From positions 1 through 22,732 of the forward strand of contig CAKSSY010000023.1 of the NCBI GenBank assembly GCA_934489945.1: a stretch of 22,732 nucleotides of DNA. The letters run 5' to 3'. The DNA comes from an uncultured Eubacteriales bacterium (GTDB lineage Bacteria; Bacillota; Clostridia; Oscillospirales; CAG-272). Below are positions 14,854 through 22,732 of this stretch, piece by piece (position 1 is the first letter of the stretch; the number at the start of each line of letters is the position of its first letter). The notes under the pieces were generated by a model, which saw only the letters and a program-made list of their open reading frames with translations, searched no databases and was not told the origin of the DNA. A program made the translations under genes and the position numbers.

Positions 14854-17496
14854 ATGAAATGGACATCCCTCAATGACTTGAGAGAAAAATATCTTTCGTT
14901 TTTTGAGAGCAAGGGACATCTGCGCCTCCCTTCCTTCCCTCTTGTGCCGATCAATGACAAGTCTCTGCTTCTGATCAATTCGGGGATGGCACCGATGAAA
15001 AAGTATTTTACAGGCGAGGAAGAACCGCCCTGTCATCGTGTCACAACTTGTCAGAAGTGCATCCGCACCCCCGATCTTGAGCGCGTCGGACATACCGCAC
15101 GTCACGGCACCTATTTTGAAATGCTGGGCAATTTCTCGTTCGGCGATTATTTTAAGAATGAGGCAATTCCGTGGGCTTGGGAATTTCTGACCAAAGTGCT
15201 GGAAATTCCGGAAGAAAAACTTTGGCCGTCTGTCTATGAAAAGGACGAAGAGGCTTTTGAGCTTTGGAATAAAGTTGTAGGAGTTCCCGCCGAACGTATT
15301 ACACGCCTCGGAAAAGAAGACAATTTCTGGGAACATGGCACAGGTCCCTGCGGTCCTTGCTCGGAAATATATTTCGATCGCGGTGAAAAATACGGTTGCG
15401 GTTCACCGGACTGCCGTCCCGGTTGTGATTGCGACCGTTATATGGAAATTTGGAACAACGTGTTCTCTCAGTTCAATAATATGGGAGACGGCACATACAC
15501 CGAGCTTACTCATAAAAACATTGATACCGGTATGGGACTGGAACGTCTTGCATGTGTCATGCAGGGCGTAGACAATATGTTCGAAGTCGACTCGGTCAGA
15601 AAATTGCTTGACACGGTCTGCGAAATTGCAGGCAAGACTTATGGTGCCGATAAGGATAATGACATCTCCATCCGCGTAGTCACCGACCATATCCGCAGTG
15701 CCACATTTATGATCTGCGACGGTGTCATTCCCTCCAACGAGGGCAGAGGTTACGTTCTGCGCCGTATTCTGCGCCGGGCGTGCCGTCACGGAAAACTGCT
15801 CGGTATCAACCACGCATTCCTGTGCCGGCTGTGTGAGGTCGTAATCGGCGAAAACATCGGTGCATATCCCGAACTCGGCGATAAGAAGGACTATATTCTC
15901 AAAGTAATCGCCCTGGAAGAAACAAGATTTGATGCTACGATCGACGCGGGACTGTCCATCCTTTCCGGCATAATGGACGAAGCCGGGGCAAAGGGGAAAA
16001 AGGTGATCGACGGTGAAAGTATTTTCAAACTCTATGACACCTATGGATTCCCTATCGACCTCACCCGTGAGATCGTTGCGGAAAAAGGCTTCGATCTGGA
16101 CGAAGAGACCTTCCGAAAGAGGATGCAGGAACAGCGTGATCGGGCACGTTCCGCACGTGGCAACATCAGCGGTTGGGATAATGCAACCAAGACCCTGCTT
16201 TCGGATATGCCGAAAACCGACTTTGTCGGCTACGATGCGACCGAGACCAATGCACGTGTGCTTGCCATTATCGTAGAAAATGAGGACGGTGCCCAAAGTG
16301 TCGACGAGGTAAGCGAAGGCGAATTTACGCTGATCCTTGACAAAACAACATTCTACGGCGAAGGCGGCGGTCAGGTCGGCGATACCGGTACCATTACGAT
16401 GGACAAGTTGTCGATAAAGGTGCTTGACACCAAGAAGACCGACGGTGTGTATTTGCACATCTGTACCATGACAGACGGAATTCTTCACGTCGGCGACAGT
16501 GTGAAAGCGTGTGTTGACGCCGAAAGAAGAATTGCCATTATGCGGAATCACTCTGCCTGCCACCTGCTTCAGGCAGCATTGCGGCAGGTTCTCGGCAATC
16601 ATGTAGAGCAGGCAGGTTCTTATGTGGACGAAAACAAACTCCGCTTCGACTTTAACCATTTTGCTCCCATGACAGCAGATGAGATTTTCCGCGTGGAATC
16701 CATTGTAAACGAACACATTCTTGCCGGCGAAATCATCACCATGACTCCGATGCCGATTGAGGAAGCCAAAAAACTGGGAGCTATGGCATTGTTCGGCGAA
16801 AAGTACGGAAAAATCGTCCGTGTGGTAAAGATGGGAGACTTCTCTCTGGAATTTTGCGGCGGAACGCATATTGACAACACGGCGCGTGTCGGACTCTTCA
16901 AAATCACATCTGAATCGTCGGTGGCAGCAGGTGTCCGCCGCGTAGAGGCAACCACCGGTCTTGGTATCCTCAAACTGATTGCCGATGAAAATGCTTTGAT
17001 TGAAAAAGCGGCACACGAACTCAAGGCGGCAAATCCGGGAGACATTGTAAAGCGTGCTTCAGCACTTCAGAGCGAACTTTCCGCCATGAAGAAGGAATTG
17101 GACGGTCTTTCCGCCAAACTCGCCTCCTCTAAACTGGATGAGATTTCCGCAAAGGCAGTCAACATCGGAAAGATTCGACTCTCCGCCGTGGAATTTGACG
17201 GAATGCAACTCGATGTGGCAAGAAGCCTTGCCGATGAAATCAAGGCACGTTTCCCCGATATGGTTGCCGTGATTGCATTGAACACAGACGGCAAACTGAA
17301 CTTCCTCGCGGTTGCGGGAAAAGACGCCGTGGCGGCAGGAGCGCACGCAGGTAAGCTGGTCGGTACAGTCGCTGCTGTAACGGGCGGCAAAGGCGGCGGA
17401 CGTCCCGACAACGCCATGGCGGGCGGACGCGATACCGAAAAAACAACCGATGCACTGGCAGCAGCAAAAGATATTCTTGCCGCTATGCTCAAATAA
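14854..17496 (+). CDS. alaS: Alanine-tRNA ligase
   Basis: AlaS charges tRNA-Ala. From ATG 14854 (AAAGGA at 14839-14844 upstream) the protein has 880 residues, the normal full length; a frame start at 14818 would lie inside the terminator. Order of parts: class II catalytic core (C-H-R-V-T-T-C-Q-K-C near 65; G-P-C-G-P-C-S-E-I-Y near 165; motif 3 G-M-G-L-E-R near 230), tRNA recognition domain, editing domain with the zinc ligands His566, His570, Cys668 and His672 (H-S-A-C-H and C-G-G-T-H), and the C-terminal DHHA1 domain with the glycine-rich G-G-K-G-G-G-R-P-D. Numbering agrees closely with E. coli AlaS. Expression is controlled by the T-box upstream, and a shared terminator follows at once. 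Confidence 0.97.
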   Translation: MKWTSLNDLREKYLSFFESKGHLRLPSFPLVPINDKSLLLINSGMAPMKKYFTGEEEPPCHRVTTCQKCIRTPDLERVGHTARHGTYFEMLGNFSFGDYFKNEAIPWAWEFLTKVLEIPEEKLWPSVYEKDEEAFELWNKVVGVPAERITRLGKEDNFWEHGTGPCGPCSEIYFDRGEKYGCGSPDCRPGCDCDRYMEIWNNVFSQFNNMGDGTYTELTHKNIDTGMGLERLACVMQGVDNMFEVDSVRKLLDTVCEIAGKTYGADKDNDISIRVVTDHIRSATFMICDGVIPSNEGRGYVLRRILRRACRHGKLLGINHAFLCRLCEVVIGENIGAYPELGDKKDYILKVIALEETRFDATIDAGLSILSGIMDEAGAKGKKVIDGESIFKLYDTYGFPIDLTREIVAEKGFDLDEETFRKRMQEQRDRARSARGNISGWDNATKTLLSDMPKTDFVGYDATETNARVLAIIVENEDGAQSVDEVSEGEFTLILDKTTFYGEGGGQVGDTGTITMDKLSIKVLDTKKTDGVYLHICTMTDGILHVGDSVKACVDAERRIAIMRNHSACHLLQAALRQVLGNHVEQAGSYVDENKLRFDFNHFAPMTADEIFRVESIVNEHILAGEIITMTPMPIEEAKKLGAMALFGEKYGKIVRVVKMGDFSLEFCGGTHIDNTARVGLFKITSESSVAAGVRRVEATTGLGILKLIADENALIEKAAHELKAANPGDIVKRASALQSELSAMKKELDGLSAKLASSKLDEISAKAVNIGKIRLSAVEFDGMQLDVARSLADEIKARFPDMVAVIALNTDGKLNFLAVAGKDAVAAGAHAGKLVGTVAAVTGGKGGGRPDNAMAGGRDTEKTTDALAAAKDILAAMLK

Positions 17497-17540
17497 AAAA
17501 AGGAACTGTAAAAACGACGTTTTTTACAGTTCCTTTTTTT
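17495..17540. terminator. Bidirectional terminator shared by alaS and the convergent AraC gene
   Basis: A roughly 20-bp stem (17495-17514 with 17520-17540) closes a short CGACG loop. It begins in a run of A overlapping the alaS stop and ends in seven T, so it works in both directions. The AraC gene on the other strand ends 55 bp away. Confidence 0.93.
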
Positions 17541-17595
17541 GTAGAAAATCCAACAGAATAGATTCCCAAGTCTCTGCCAATCACTTCTCTGTCCT

Positions 17596-18354
17596 CTATT
17601 TCCGATAATGTTTGGGAGAAATACCGGTCTGTTTTTTGAAGGCATTGGAGAAATAGTAGACATTTTCAAATCCACAGACGGCGGCAACCTCCTGGACAGA
17701 AAAAAGTCCGGAACCGAGAAGGTCTTTCGCACGTCCGATACGAAAGTCGTTGAGATAGCGGATGGGAGATGAGCCGGTTTCGTCTCGGAACAGCTTCTTG
17801 AAATGAGGAATGCTATAACCGCTGACTTGTGCCAACTCCTCCAGCGTCAGTTTTTTGGCGTAATTTTCCTTCATGTAGGCAATGGTATGACTTAATTTTC
17901 GCTCCTGCTCATGCGAACGGTTCCGCTCGGAGGCAAAGCGAAAAAGCAAGGCATAAACAGCAGACTTCACTTCCATCTGCCAACCCGTATCTTTGGCTTC
18001 ATATGCCTTGTACATGGACGAAAACAGGTATAAAAGACCGGGATCGTGCAGTGAAGCAATCGGAAAAAGGTCGTCCGGCACGGCACAGGGAGACACGGAA
18101 AAGGAAACCGTAATAAAATGATACCCGCTTTTGCCCACTTCTACGGTATGGTCATTGGCAGGCGGCAAAAAAAGAACGTCTCCGGCATAGGTTGCCGTCT
18201 TACCGGAAGGAAAAATGTGTGTAGCATCGCCGTCGGGAATAAAAACCAAGCGGCAGGAAGTTCTGCCGGCGACACCGTAGCTGTCGCCGGCTTCGTAAGT
18301 TCGTTCCACGACGAAATCAATATCAAGAATCGTAGGATTCCATTCTGTTTCCAT
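17596..18354 (-). CDS. AraC-family transcriptional regulator (divergent from glycosidase-like gene)
   Basis: The 252-residue protein has an N-terminal cupin-like ligand domain (about 10-100; F-I-P-D-G-D-A-T-H and G-D-V-L-F-L-P-P) and a C-terminal AraC DNA-binding domain. The two HTH units are L-T-L-E-E-L-A-Q-V-S-G-Y-S-I-P-H-F-K-K-L-F and S-V-Q-E-V-A-A-V-C-G-F-E-N-V-Y-Y-F-S-N-A-F, ending in the signature T-G-I-S-P-K-H-Y-R-K. I take ATG 18354, which has AGGAG at 8 nt; the in-frame GTG at 18360 would leave only 2 nt. It is divergent from the gene at 18525, and the intergenic repeats suggest it controls that gene and the RraA-family gene, probably in response to a sugar or sugar acid. Confidence 0.93.
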   Translation of the reverse strand: METEWNPTILDIDFVVERTYEAGDSYGVAGRTSCRLVFIPDGDATHIFPSGKTATYAGDVLFLPPANDHTVEVGKSGYHFITVSFSVSPCAVPDDLFPIASLHDPGLLYLFSSMYKAYEAKDTGWQMEVKSAVYALLFRFASERNRSHEQERKLSHTIAYMKENYAKKLTLEELAQVSGYSIPHFKKLFRDETGSSPIRYLNDFRIGRAKDLLGSGLFSVQEVAAVCGFENVYYFSNAFKKQTGISPKHYRK

Positions 18355-18376
18355 AGGCACTTCTCCTCTTTTCTGA

Positions 18377-18405
18377 AGTATACCACATTTTTATTCTTTT
18401 GACAA
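18377..18405 (-). promoter_or_regulatory. Sigma-A promoter of the AraC gene
   Basis: On the minus strand TTGTCA (18400-18405), 17 nt and TATACT (18377-18382) lie about 22 bp before the AraC start. The -35 overlaps a plus-strand TTGACA (18399-18404). Confidence 0.75.
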
Positions 18406-18406
18406 G

Positions 18407-18463
18407 AAAAAACATCTTTTTTTATAAAAAAAACATCTCATTCCGCATTTCCAAAAACCATCT
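18407..18463 (+). promoter_or_regulatory. Direct repeats, candidate AraC-family operator
   Basis: AAAAAACATCT occurs at 18407-18417 and again at 18428-18438, exactly 21 bp apart, with a one-mismatch copy AAAAACCATCT at 18453-18463 (25 bp further). Direct half-sites 21 bp apart on one DNA face are typical of AraC-family proteins with two HTH motifs. Confidence 0.55.
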
Positions 18464-18476
18464 GACATTGTACAAT
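18448..18476 (+). promoter_or_regulatory. Weak candidate promoter of the glycosidase-like gene
   Basis: TTTCCA (18448-18453), 17 nt and TACAAT (18471-18476). The -35 is poor (four of six), as expected for an activator-dependent promoter, and touches the third direct repeat. An alternative is TTGACA 18399-18404 with TATAAA 18423-18428 (18-nt spacer). Confidence 0.35.
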
Positions 18477-18524
18477 AAAGAAAATCTATCATAAATTTTT
18501 CAAATTTCGTGAGGAAGAGGCGTC

Positions 18525-20510
18525 ATGAAAAAACAAAATTTGCTTGTGGAATGGGACGCTTGCGGTTTGCCGAATTGTATAAAAGACCCGAGTGATCCGC
18601 TGAAAATGAACTGGATTTCTCCGTACTATAAGACCGGCGAAGTGCGCGGCTTTTCCTTCCAAAGTTGTAAAAAGACAAAGAACGGTGTCGAGGTGCTTGC
18701 ACAAAGCACCGAAGGAATTCAACTGAAAATCCGCCGAAAACTGCTTGCCGAAAAATATGTGGAAACTTACATTTTTTCAAACCCAACCCCGAATACCGTC
18801 ACTTTGGGACAGGACTTTGGTGCCGTTTCTTATGCCGGCAACTGCTATTTTGACAAACAACCCGATATGCTTTTTACCCGCTGCAACACTCATATTTTCA
18901 CAGGTGAAGATATTACCTATCTTTATTCGATGCGGCTTTGCGGAAAGCCACCCTACCTCTTTGTCCGCGCAGAAAAGGGCAGTTTTTCGAGCTATGGGCT
19001 GTCAGTAGATATTGTCAGACACGACAACGCCTCTTGTGACAGGGGGCAGTTCTGGCTTTTCCCCACGACACAATCTCTAAAACTGGGCGAACAAACCTGT
19101 TTTCAGTTCAGTTGCCGATTTGTAAAAAGACGCCCCGAAAAAAGCGGATCGTATTGTTCTTTGGATTCCTATTCTCTGTTGCCGGGAGAATCGACACAAA
19201 TAACGGTACACACTGTCACCCCCATTACTTCCCTGACCGTTCTCTGTGAAGACCGCCACGTTCCGATGACCATCAAGGGGACAACTGCATACGGACAATT
19301 GAAACCGGAAAAACCGGGCGAATACCAGATCACCGTTTCGGTAAACGAAAAAAACACCCGTCTTGCCATGCAGGTTTTACCGCCCTTGCCGCAAATTCTG
19401 AAAAACAGAGCGGAATTTATTTGTCGTAAACAACAATGCACCGATACGGAAAGCCCCCTTTACGGAGCCTACCTGATTTATGACAAAACAACCGATCGTC
19501 TGATTTGCGAATCGGATTTTCCGGATCACAATGCCGCCCGTGAACGTCTCGCCATGGGCGTTACGGTTGCACTTGCGCTACAACGCAAGCCGAATCCGTT
19601 CTGCGAGAAATCCATATTGCTGTATCGTGATTTTTTGGAGCGGGAAATCGTAAATGTGAAAACCGGCGAGGTAAAAAACGGAGTTGCAGATTCCAGAAAA
19701 CGGCTTTACAATTATCCTTGGGTTTCGACTTTTTATTTTGAATTTTTCCGTTGGAACCACGATCTTACGGCATTAAAAACGGCTGCCGATATTATGATTC
19801 ACTATTATGACATCGGCGGTGAAAACATGGAGTCTCATGTGGAAGTACACCGTTTGTTGCCGTTCCTGAAAAAAGAAGGGCTCGTTTCCCAATATCGGAC
19901 TCTGCTCTCGGGTTATCTGAAACACGCCGATTCGATTGCGGAACGCCGTACTCGTTCTGTATCCCCGGAAGTCAGTTGCGCCAACGGCATGATGAGCATG
20001 ATGGGGGTCATCTTGATGAACGCTTATCAATTGACAAATGACAAAAAGTATTTGGCACCGTTGGAGGATTTGTCCGACATTATCGGAAACTTCTACGCAC
20101 TTCAACCGGATTTTCACTGCTACGGCATGGCGGTTCGCTATTGGGATCTGTATTGGTTCGGCGGCTCAAAACTTTACGGCGATACCTTCCCGCAATGGCT
20201 TTGCGCCAACACCGCCGAGTTTTATTTCTTTTATGACAAGATTTTCCATACACGTAAACATAGCCGTCTCATACGCGAGATTTTGTTGGGATGTTGCTGT
20301 GTGTACGACAGACAAGGCTTCGGTTCATGCGGTTATTTGTATCCAAAGGAAGTTGTCGCATATTCTTCCGACCCGTCACGCCAAGTAAAACATCGCGCAA
20401 TTGGACAAAATGAGGGGGCATTTTACGACAACTTTGCGAACGATCAGGATTGGTCCCTGTATTATGCGTTTACGTTGTTGCCCGAAAAATACGGTGAAAC
20501 ACAAAACTGA
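18525..20510 (+). CDS. Predicted cytoplasmic six-hairpin glycosidase-like protein
   Basis: The 661-residue protein has no signal peptide or membrane segment. An N-terminal part of about 300 residues is strand-rich and includes an Ig/beta-sandwich-like section (about 205-285: L-L-P-G-E-S-T-Q-I-T-V then K-P-E-K-P-G-E-Y-Q-I-T-V). The C-terminal 350 residues are helical and aromatic, with recurring helix pairs typical of an (alpha/alpha)6 toroid (N-Y-P-W-V-S-T-F-Y-F-E-F-F-R-W, A-V-R-Y-W-D-L-Y-W-F-G-G, F-A-N-D-Q-D-W). That plan occurs in six-hairpin glycosidases and lyases acting on oligosaccharides. I cannot name the GH family, and candidate acidic catalytic residues are not certain. ATG follows GAGGAAGAGG. 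It is divergent from an AraC gene and 42 nt before an RraA-family gene. Confidence 0.6.
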   Translation: MKKQNLLVEWDACGLPNCIKDPSDPLKMNWISPYYKTGEVRGFSFQSCKKTKNGVEVLAQSTEGIQLKIRRKLLAEKYVETYIFSNPTPNTVTLGQDFGAVSYAGNCYFDKQPDMLFTRCNTHIFTGEDITYLYSMRLCGKPPYLFVRAEKGSFSSYGLSVDIVRHDNASCDRGQFWLFPTTQSLKLGEQTCFQFSCRFVKRRPEKSGSYCSLDSYSLLPGESTQITVHTVTPITSLTVLCEDRHVPMTIKGTTAYGQLKPEKPGEYQITVSVNEKNTRLAMQVLPPLPQILKNRAEFICRKQQCTDTESPLYGAYLIYDKTTDRLICESDFPDHNAARERLAMGVTVALALQRKPNPFCEKSILLYRDFLEREIVNVKTGEVKNGVADSRKRLYNYPWVSTFYFEFFRWNHDLTALKTAADIMIHYYDIGGENMESHVEVHRLLPFLKKEGLVSQYRTLLSGYLKHADSIAERRTRSVSPEVSCANGMMSMMGVILMNAYQLTNDKKYLAPLEDLSDIIGNFYALQPDFHCYGMAVRYWDLYWFGGSKLYGDTFPQWLCANTAEFYFFYDKIFHTRKHSRLIREILLGCCCVYDRQGFGSCGYLYPKEVVAYSSDPSRQVKHRAIGQNEGAFYDNFANDQDWSLYYAFTLLPEKYGETQN

Positions 20511-20552
20511 AAACAAAGTGCGTCGCTTTGCGAATGCAGAAAGGAAATTGAT

Positions 20553-21467
20553 ATGAATTTTAACGACAAAGAAGAGATTATCGCTCTTACCCCCCTGTGG
20601 AAGGGCGACAGAATGGACGATGGTCGTCCCTATGTTCCGGATAAATACCTGCATGAACTACATAAAATGACCTTGGAGGAAGTCTGGAAGCCCATTTTCG
20701 TTTTGGGATATGAAAACCAGTTTGTGGGAGGCGGTGTGAACCCGCTGTATGCACTTCATGACGACGGCAGAAAACTGGTCGGCAGGGCCGTAACCTGTAA
20801 CTTCTGTCCCACCCGTCCCGATCTGCATGACGTGATGTTCCAAAAAGGAGCCGAAGAGGGGAGAAAAGGCAACTACAACCAGTGGGTGATTGACAGCCTT
20901 GTAGAAGGAGATGTAGTGGTTGCCGATATGTATGACAAAATCTACAAGGGGACCTTCCTCGGCGGAAATCTGACCACCGCCATCAAGACCAAAACCAAAA
21001 CCGGTGGAGCCGTAATCTGGGGTGGAATCCGCGATGTGGAACAGATGAAAAAAGTGGAAGGTGTGCAGGTCTACTATCGCGGAATTGACCCGACTCCCAT
21101 TCGCGAATTTATTATGACCGGTTTTAACACCGTTACCAATTTCGGAGGTGCGGTCTGCCTCCCCGGTGACATTGTTTTCGGTGCAGGCGGTGGTGTGCTG
21201 TTCATTCCGTCTCATCTGGTGGCGGATGTGGTGGACGGTGCGGCAAAAACGCACGTCAAGGATGATTTCGGCTTTGAAATGATCGCGCAAAACAAATTCA
21301 CAACCGCACAAATCGATAAAAATACATGGACAGAAGAAATGTTGGATATGCTTCTCGACTGGATCAAAAAGGATGAGAGAGGTATTCCCTATCGGGACCT
21401 TGATTGGTCAAAAGAATACGATCTCGCCCGCAATGGCGACCCAAACGATACACAAACCGCACTGTAA
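20553..21467 (+). CDS. RraA/HMG-aldolase-family protein (extended form)
   Basis: The 304-residue protein matches the RraA-like fold shared by RNase E inhibitor RraA and 4-hydroxy-4-methyl-2-oxoglutarate/oxaloacetate aldolases, which split or decarboxylate 2-oxo acids with a divalent metal. Family landmarks are F-L-G-G-N-L (135-140) and G-G-I-R-D with Arg160 and Asp161, the pair that binds substrate and metal in the aldolases. C-L-P-G-D-I-V-F-G-A-G-G-G-V-L-F-I-P lies at 202-219. It is much longer than RraA (about 160 residues), with extensions of about 40 residues before and 70 after the core. AGAAAGGAAA precedes the ATG. Neighbouring the glycosidase-like gene, it more likely cleaves a sugar-derived 2-oxo acid than inhibits RNase E. 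Confidence 0.8.
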   Translation: MNFNDKEEIIALTPLWKGDRMDDGRPYVPDKYLHELHKMTLEEVWKPIFVLGYENQFVGGGVNPLYALHDDGRKLVGRAVTCNFCPTRPDLHDVMFQKGAEEGRKGNYNQWVIDSLVEGDVVVADMYDKIYKGTFLGGNLTTAIKTKTKTGGAVIWGGIRDVEQMKKVEGVQVYYRGIDPTPIREFIMTGFNTVTNFGGAVCLPGDIVFGAGGGVLFIPSHLVADVVDGAAKTHVKDDFGFEMIAQNKFTTAQIDKNTWTEEMLDMLLDWIKKDERGIPYRDLDWSKEYDLARNGDPNDTQTAL

Positions 21468-21593
21468 TCTGTAAAGGGGCTGTTAAAAAGATTGAGTTTA
21501 ATGCCAATCGGGATTTCGACAGTGGACGTGATTATCGTTTTTGTCTGTCATTTTTTGATTTCCGGATCACTTTGACAGCAAAATGGCAATATC

Positions 21594-21640
21594 AACGGCG
21601 GTGAAAAAACTCTTTTTGAGTTTTTTCACCGCCGTTTTTC
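21594..21640. terminator. Bidirectional terminator between RraA-family and CDF genes
   Basis: A perfect 19-bp stem (21594-21612 with 21618-21636) closes a TTTTT loop and is followed by TTTC. The inner arms carry A6/T6. It lies 127 nt after the RraA-family stop and 33 bp past the CDF stop on the other strand. Confidence 0.92.
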
Positions 21641-21672
21641 TTTTTTACGCAATTGGGGGGTGCATCCTTGCG

Positions 21673-22605
21673 TCAGACATCGTTCTTTTTTATTTCTTCA
21701 TCCTCCGCCGGACTGACATGAACCATGCAGTGCTTGACGTTCGGAAAAGCGGTTTCAATCGCACGGTGAACTTCCTCGGCAATTTCGTGTGCCTCGGTCA
21801 ATGTTTTACTGCTCTCGGCGGTAATTTCCGCCTCAACATAAATGCGAGAACCAAAGAGACGCGTCCGAAGGGCATCAATACCGATCACCCCTTTTTGTGA
21901 TAGAATCATTTCCCTCATGGTATTCACAACTTCGTCCGAACAGGATTTGTCAACCATCTTGTTTACCGAGTCGCGGAAAATATCCAATGCGGCTTTCTCA
22001 ATGAAAACACAAATAACAAGACTGGCAATCGGGTCAAGAATCGGCAATCCGAGCCGCGCTCCGGCAATACCGATCAGCGCACCAACCGAAGAAAGCGCAT
22101 CCGAACGATGATGCCATGCGTCCGCCATCAGTGCCCCCGAATTGATTCTCTTGGCAGCAAAGCGCGTATACCAGTACATCCATTCCTTTACGGCAATGGA
22201 CACGATGGCGGCAATAAGCGCAAGCAATCCCGGCACTTTCAACTCATCCGATCCTGCTCCAAAAATGTTTTGTACCCCGGTAATACCGATACCGATGCCC
22301 GTAATGGCAAGAACGATTGCCAAAAGAATAGAAGCGACACACTCCATACGTTCATGTCCATAAGGATGTTCGCGATCGGATTTTTTGTCGGCAATAGAAA
22401 CGCCGATCATGACAATAATCGTGCTGAACACATCGGAAGCCGAATGAACGGCATCCGAGATCATAGCTCCCGAAGCGGCAAAAATTCCCGCCAGAAATTT
22501 GAACAACGACAAAATCAAATTGATTACGATGCTGACAACCGAAACACGCATGGCAATTTTTTTCTCGTTGCCCGCCACTTCTCTTTTTTTCATTTTTTGC
22601 TTCAT
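21673..22605 (-). CDS. Cation diffusion facilitator (CDF) family transporter
   Basis: CDF proteins export Zn2+, Mn2+, Fe2+ or similar ions from the cytoplasm in exchange for protons. The 310-residue product has six membrane segments and a C-terminal cytoplasmic domain (about 215-300). The two metal-site motifs are present: D51-A-V-H54-S-A-S-D58 in TM2 and D162-A-W-H165-H-R-S-D169 in TM5. P-Y-G-H-E-R (81-86) is the family's conserved loop. Asp and His pairs in both helices suit Zn2+ or Mn2+ but do not decide the metal. I use ATG 22605 because GGAGG lies 8 nt upstream; a TTG at 22623 would lie before that site. No clear promoter or metal-regulator site was found upstream. Confidence 0.95.
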   Translation of the reverse strand: MKQKMKKREVAGNEKKIAMRVSVVSIVINLILSLFKFLAGIFAASGAMISDAVHSASDVFSTIIVMIGVSIADKKSDREHPYGHERMECVASILLAIVLAITGIGIGITGVQNIFGAGSDELKVPGLLALIAAIVSIAVKEWMYWYTRFAAKRINSGALMADAWHHRSDALSSVGALIGIAGARLGLPILDPIASLVICVFIEKAALDIFRDSVNKMVDKSCSDEVVNTMREMILSQKGVIGIDALRTRLFGSRIYVEAEITAESSKTLTEAHEIAEEVHRAIETAFPNVKHCMVHVSPAEDEEIKKNDV

Positions 22606-22686
22606 AACAGTTACCTCCGACAAATACAGATACCGATAACTCTATGTCACATACAAGTTCTCAATTGTTCCGTCCGGGGATAAAAA

Positions 22687-22727
22687 ACACCCGTGGGAAC
22701 AATCGTAAAAAACTGTCCCACAGGTGT
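22687..22727 (-). terminator. Intrinsic terminator of a leftward gene outside the window
   Basis: Arms 22687-22701 and 22714-22727 pair with one mismatch and a one-nt bulge (ACACC-x-GTGGGA with TCCCAC-x-GGTGT). Only on the minus strand is the stem followed by a T-run (TTTTTTA, rc of 22681-22686), so it ends a transcript entering from the right. Confidence 0.7.
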
Positions 22728-22732
22728 AACCC

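Noticed and set aside
15403..17016. Long minus-strand frame (537 codons) opposite alaS
   Set aside because: Antisense shadow of alaS caused by codon bias; no start signals and no recognisable protein.
20553..21467. Calling this gene rraA, a regulator of RNase E
   Set aside because: The protein is far longer than RraA and sits in a carbohydrate-like locus; an aldolase-type relative is more likely.

Overview
The window looks like chromosome from an uncultured low-to-mid-GC Firmicute, most likely a Clostridia member (Oscillospirales/Christensenellales-like). The support is a class I T-box leader ahead of alaS, near-consensus sigma-A promoters (TTGACA-N16/17-TATAAT), AGGAGG-type ribosome binding sites, several strong intrinsic terminators and a tight purA-purB-guaA operon. 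I see no phage, transposase, integrase, CRISPR array, rRNA or tRNA gene. Taxon assignment is inference from architecture only.

Region 1 (1-2985): the 3' end of a thioredoxin gene, a 280-bp hairpin-rich spacer ending in a perfect bidirectional terminator, then a leftward operon of three genes read from one consensus promoter (2957-2985): a P/E/T-rich lipoprotein, a compact Ser-His type S26 peptidase, and a MATE efflux pump.

Region 2 (3065-8436): a rightward cluster starting at a good promoter: an AraC regulator, an overlapping ABC ATPase (4-nt overlap), a 494-residue lipoprotein of unknown function, and two ABC-2-type permeases overlapping by 4 nt. It reads as a self-contained, probably autoregulated exporter cassette. 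It runs tail to tail, with a 9-bp gap and no visible terminator, into a HAD phosphatase (8446-9096, minus).

Region 3 (9129-14170): the HAD gene and the purine operon diverge from a compact double promoter whose two -35 boxes form a 14-bp perfect palindrome. purA, purB and guaA convert IMP to AMP (PurA, PurB) and XMP to GMP (GuaA). A small putative exported protein follows.

Region 4 (14171-17540): about 390 bp of non-coding, hairpin-rich DNA, then a promoter, an alanine T-box riboswitch and alaS, closed by a terminator shared with the convergent AraC gene.

Region 5 (17596-21636): an AraC regulator diverges from a predicted cytoplasmic six-hairpin-glycosidase-like protein followed by an RraA/HMG-aldolase-family protein. 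The shared intergenic region carries direct repeats 21 bp apart, the spacing typical of AraC-family operators. This is the best candidate for a small uncharacterised sugar or sugar-acid pathway.

Region 6 (21594-22732): a shared terminator, a leftward cation diffusion facilitator, and at the right edge a terminator for a leftward gene lying outside the window.
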